Notes under the pieces: generated by a model | What the model was told of the DNA's origin: nothing | The model's input: the letters and a program-made list of their open reading frames with translations, nothing else | Database searches by the model: none | Translations under genes and position numbers: made by a program | DNA from: Actinomycetota bacterium | Lineage (GTDB): Bacteria > Actinomycetota > Coriobacteriia > Coriobacteriales > RUG844 | Length of the DNA: 5,395 nucleotides | Reading direction: 5' to 3' | Assembly: GCA_013335845.1 (NCBI GenBank) | Contig: JAAXUU010000115.1 | Coordinates: 1 to 5,395, forward strand | In this document: one piece after another, positions 4,905-5,395 of the stretch | Numbering within the stretch: position 1 is the first letter of the stretch | Layout: every line of letters starts with the position of its first letter

Positions 4905-5395
4905 ATGGATACCGCGGTAATAGTTATTCTTGTTATCGTTGTCGTGCTCGTTGTGATGTTTGTTGGGTTCTACAATAAATTCGTCAATCTTCGCAACCGT
5001 GTCGACAACGCTTGGGCGCAGATCGACGTACAGCTTCAGCGTCGTCTCGACCTCATTCCCAATCTCGTAGAGACCGTCAAGGGCTATGCGGCACACGAAG
5101 CCGGCACCTTACAGGCTGTAACCAACGCACGCCAAGTCGCAGCAGGTGCGGATACGGTCGAGGAGAAGATGGCCGCGAACAACGCGCTTACCAGTACCCT
5201 TCGCACCTTGTTCGCCGTTGCCGAAGCCTACCCGGATCTTAAGGCGAACCAGAACTTCTTGAGTCTGCAAAACCAATTGGCAGAAACCGAAGATAAGATC
5301 TCTTACATGCGCCAGTCATACAACGACACGGTCATGATTTACAACACGGGAATCCAGACATTCCCGGGTGTATTGTTTGCCGGTCTATTCAAGTT
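4905..5395 (+). CDS. LemA family membrane protein, 3' end cut by the window
   Basis: The frame stays open from the ATG to the window edge, giving 163 residues of a family usually near 185-190, so about 20-25 residues are missing. Residues about 4-22 ([19 protein letters not shown]) form one N-terminal membrane helix. The family block follows: [35 protein letters not shown] at roughly 31-65 is the hallmark, with later [27 protein letters not shown] and the helical [21 protein letters not shown]. LemA proteins are helical-bundle domains anchored in the cytoplasmic membrane; their biochemical role is unsettled, and they often neighbour M48 peptidases or TPM-domain proteins, which would lie to the right of this window. 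GGGAG lies seven bases before the ATG. The assignment to the family is firm. Confidence 0.95.
   Translation, partial: MDTAVIVILVIVVVLVVMFVGFYNKFVNLRNRVDNAWAQIDVQLQRRLDLIPNLVETVKGYAAHEAGTLQAVTNARQVAAGADTVEEKMAANNALTSTLRTLFAVAEAYPDLKANQNFLSLQNQLAETEDKISYMRQSYNDTVMIYNTGIQTFPGVLFAGLFK

Noticed and set aside
4773..5096. 107-codon minus-strand frame opposite the LemA gene start
   Set aside because: It runs through the repeat array, the promoter area and a clear LemA coding region on the other strand.

Overview
The window looks like a piece of a chromosome from an anaerobic actinomycete of the Coriobacteriia, most probably Eggerthellaceae or a close relative. This is inferred from three things: a DMSO-reductase-family molybdenum/tungsten enzyme with a very small ferredoxin partner, a membrane-tethered LuxR-type regulator with the C-terminal style typical of that group (KTDVHSRRALIDL), and moderate GC content with strong AGGAGG ribosome binding sites. 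Species cannot be named from the sequence alone.

Left part (1-3028, minus strand): a three-gene operon read right to left. First is a 779-residue cytoplasmic molybdopterin oxidoreductase resembling acetylene hydratase and the aromatic hydroxyl-handling enzymes. Its stop codon overlaps the start of a 112-residue two-cluster [4Fe-4S] protein, which looks like a DmsB-type subunit without its middle ferredoxin insertion. After a strong intercistronic hairpin comes a 66-residue protein with eight cysteines in two sets of four. A hairpin with a T-run at the far left probably ends a convergent gene outside the window.

Middle (3029-4534): a 531-bp leader/promoter region, then a 208-residue regulator (two membrane helices plus a LuxR helix-turn-helix) on the minus strand, then a 348-bp divergent promoter region. 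The regulator gene and the enzyme operon have promoters that align without gaps at 53 of 72 positions. This is strong evidence that both belong to one regulon and that the regulator probably controls itself and the operon. A 20-bp inverted repeat in the regulator's leader is a candidate operator.

Right part (4535-5395, plus strand): a 64-residue highly charged protein of unknown function, an array of five 10-bp units in exact register, and the first 163 codons of a LemA-family membrane protein cut by the window end.

Working model (inference): the regulator senses a small molecule or redox state at the membrane. It then switches on an enzyme that carries out a reductive or hydroxyl-transferring reaction on an unidentified substrate, with electrons passed through the two-cluster protein. 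The enzyme's iron-sulfur site and the residue at the acetylene hydratase catalytic-Asp position both differ from acetylene hydratase, so the substrate is probably not acetylene.
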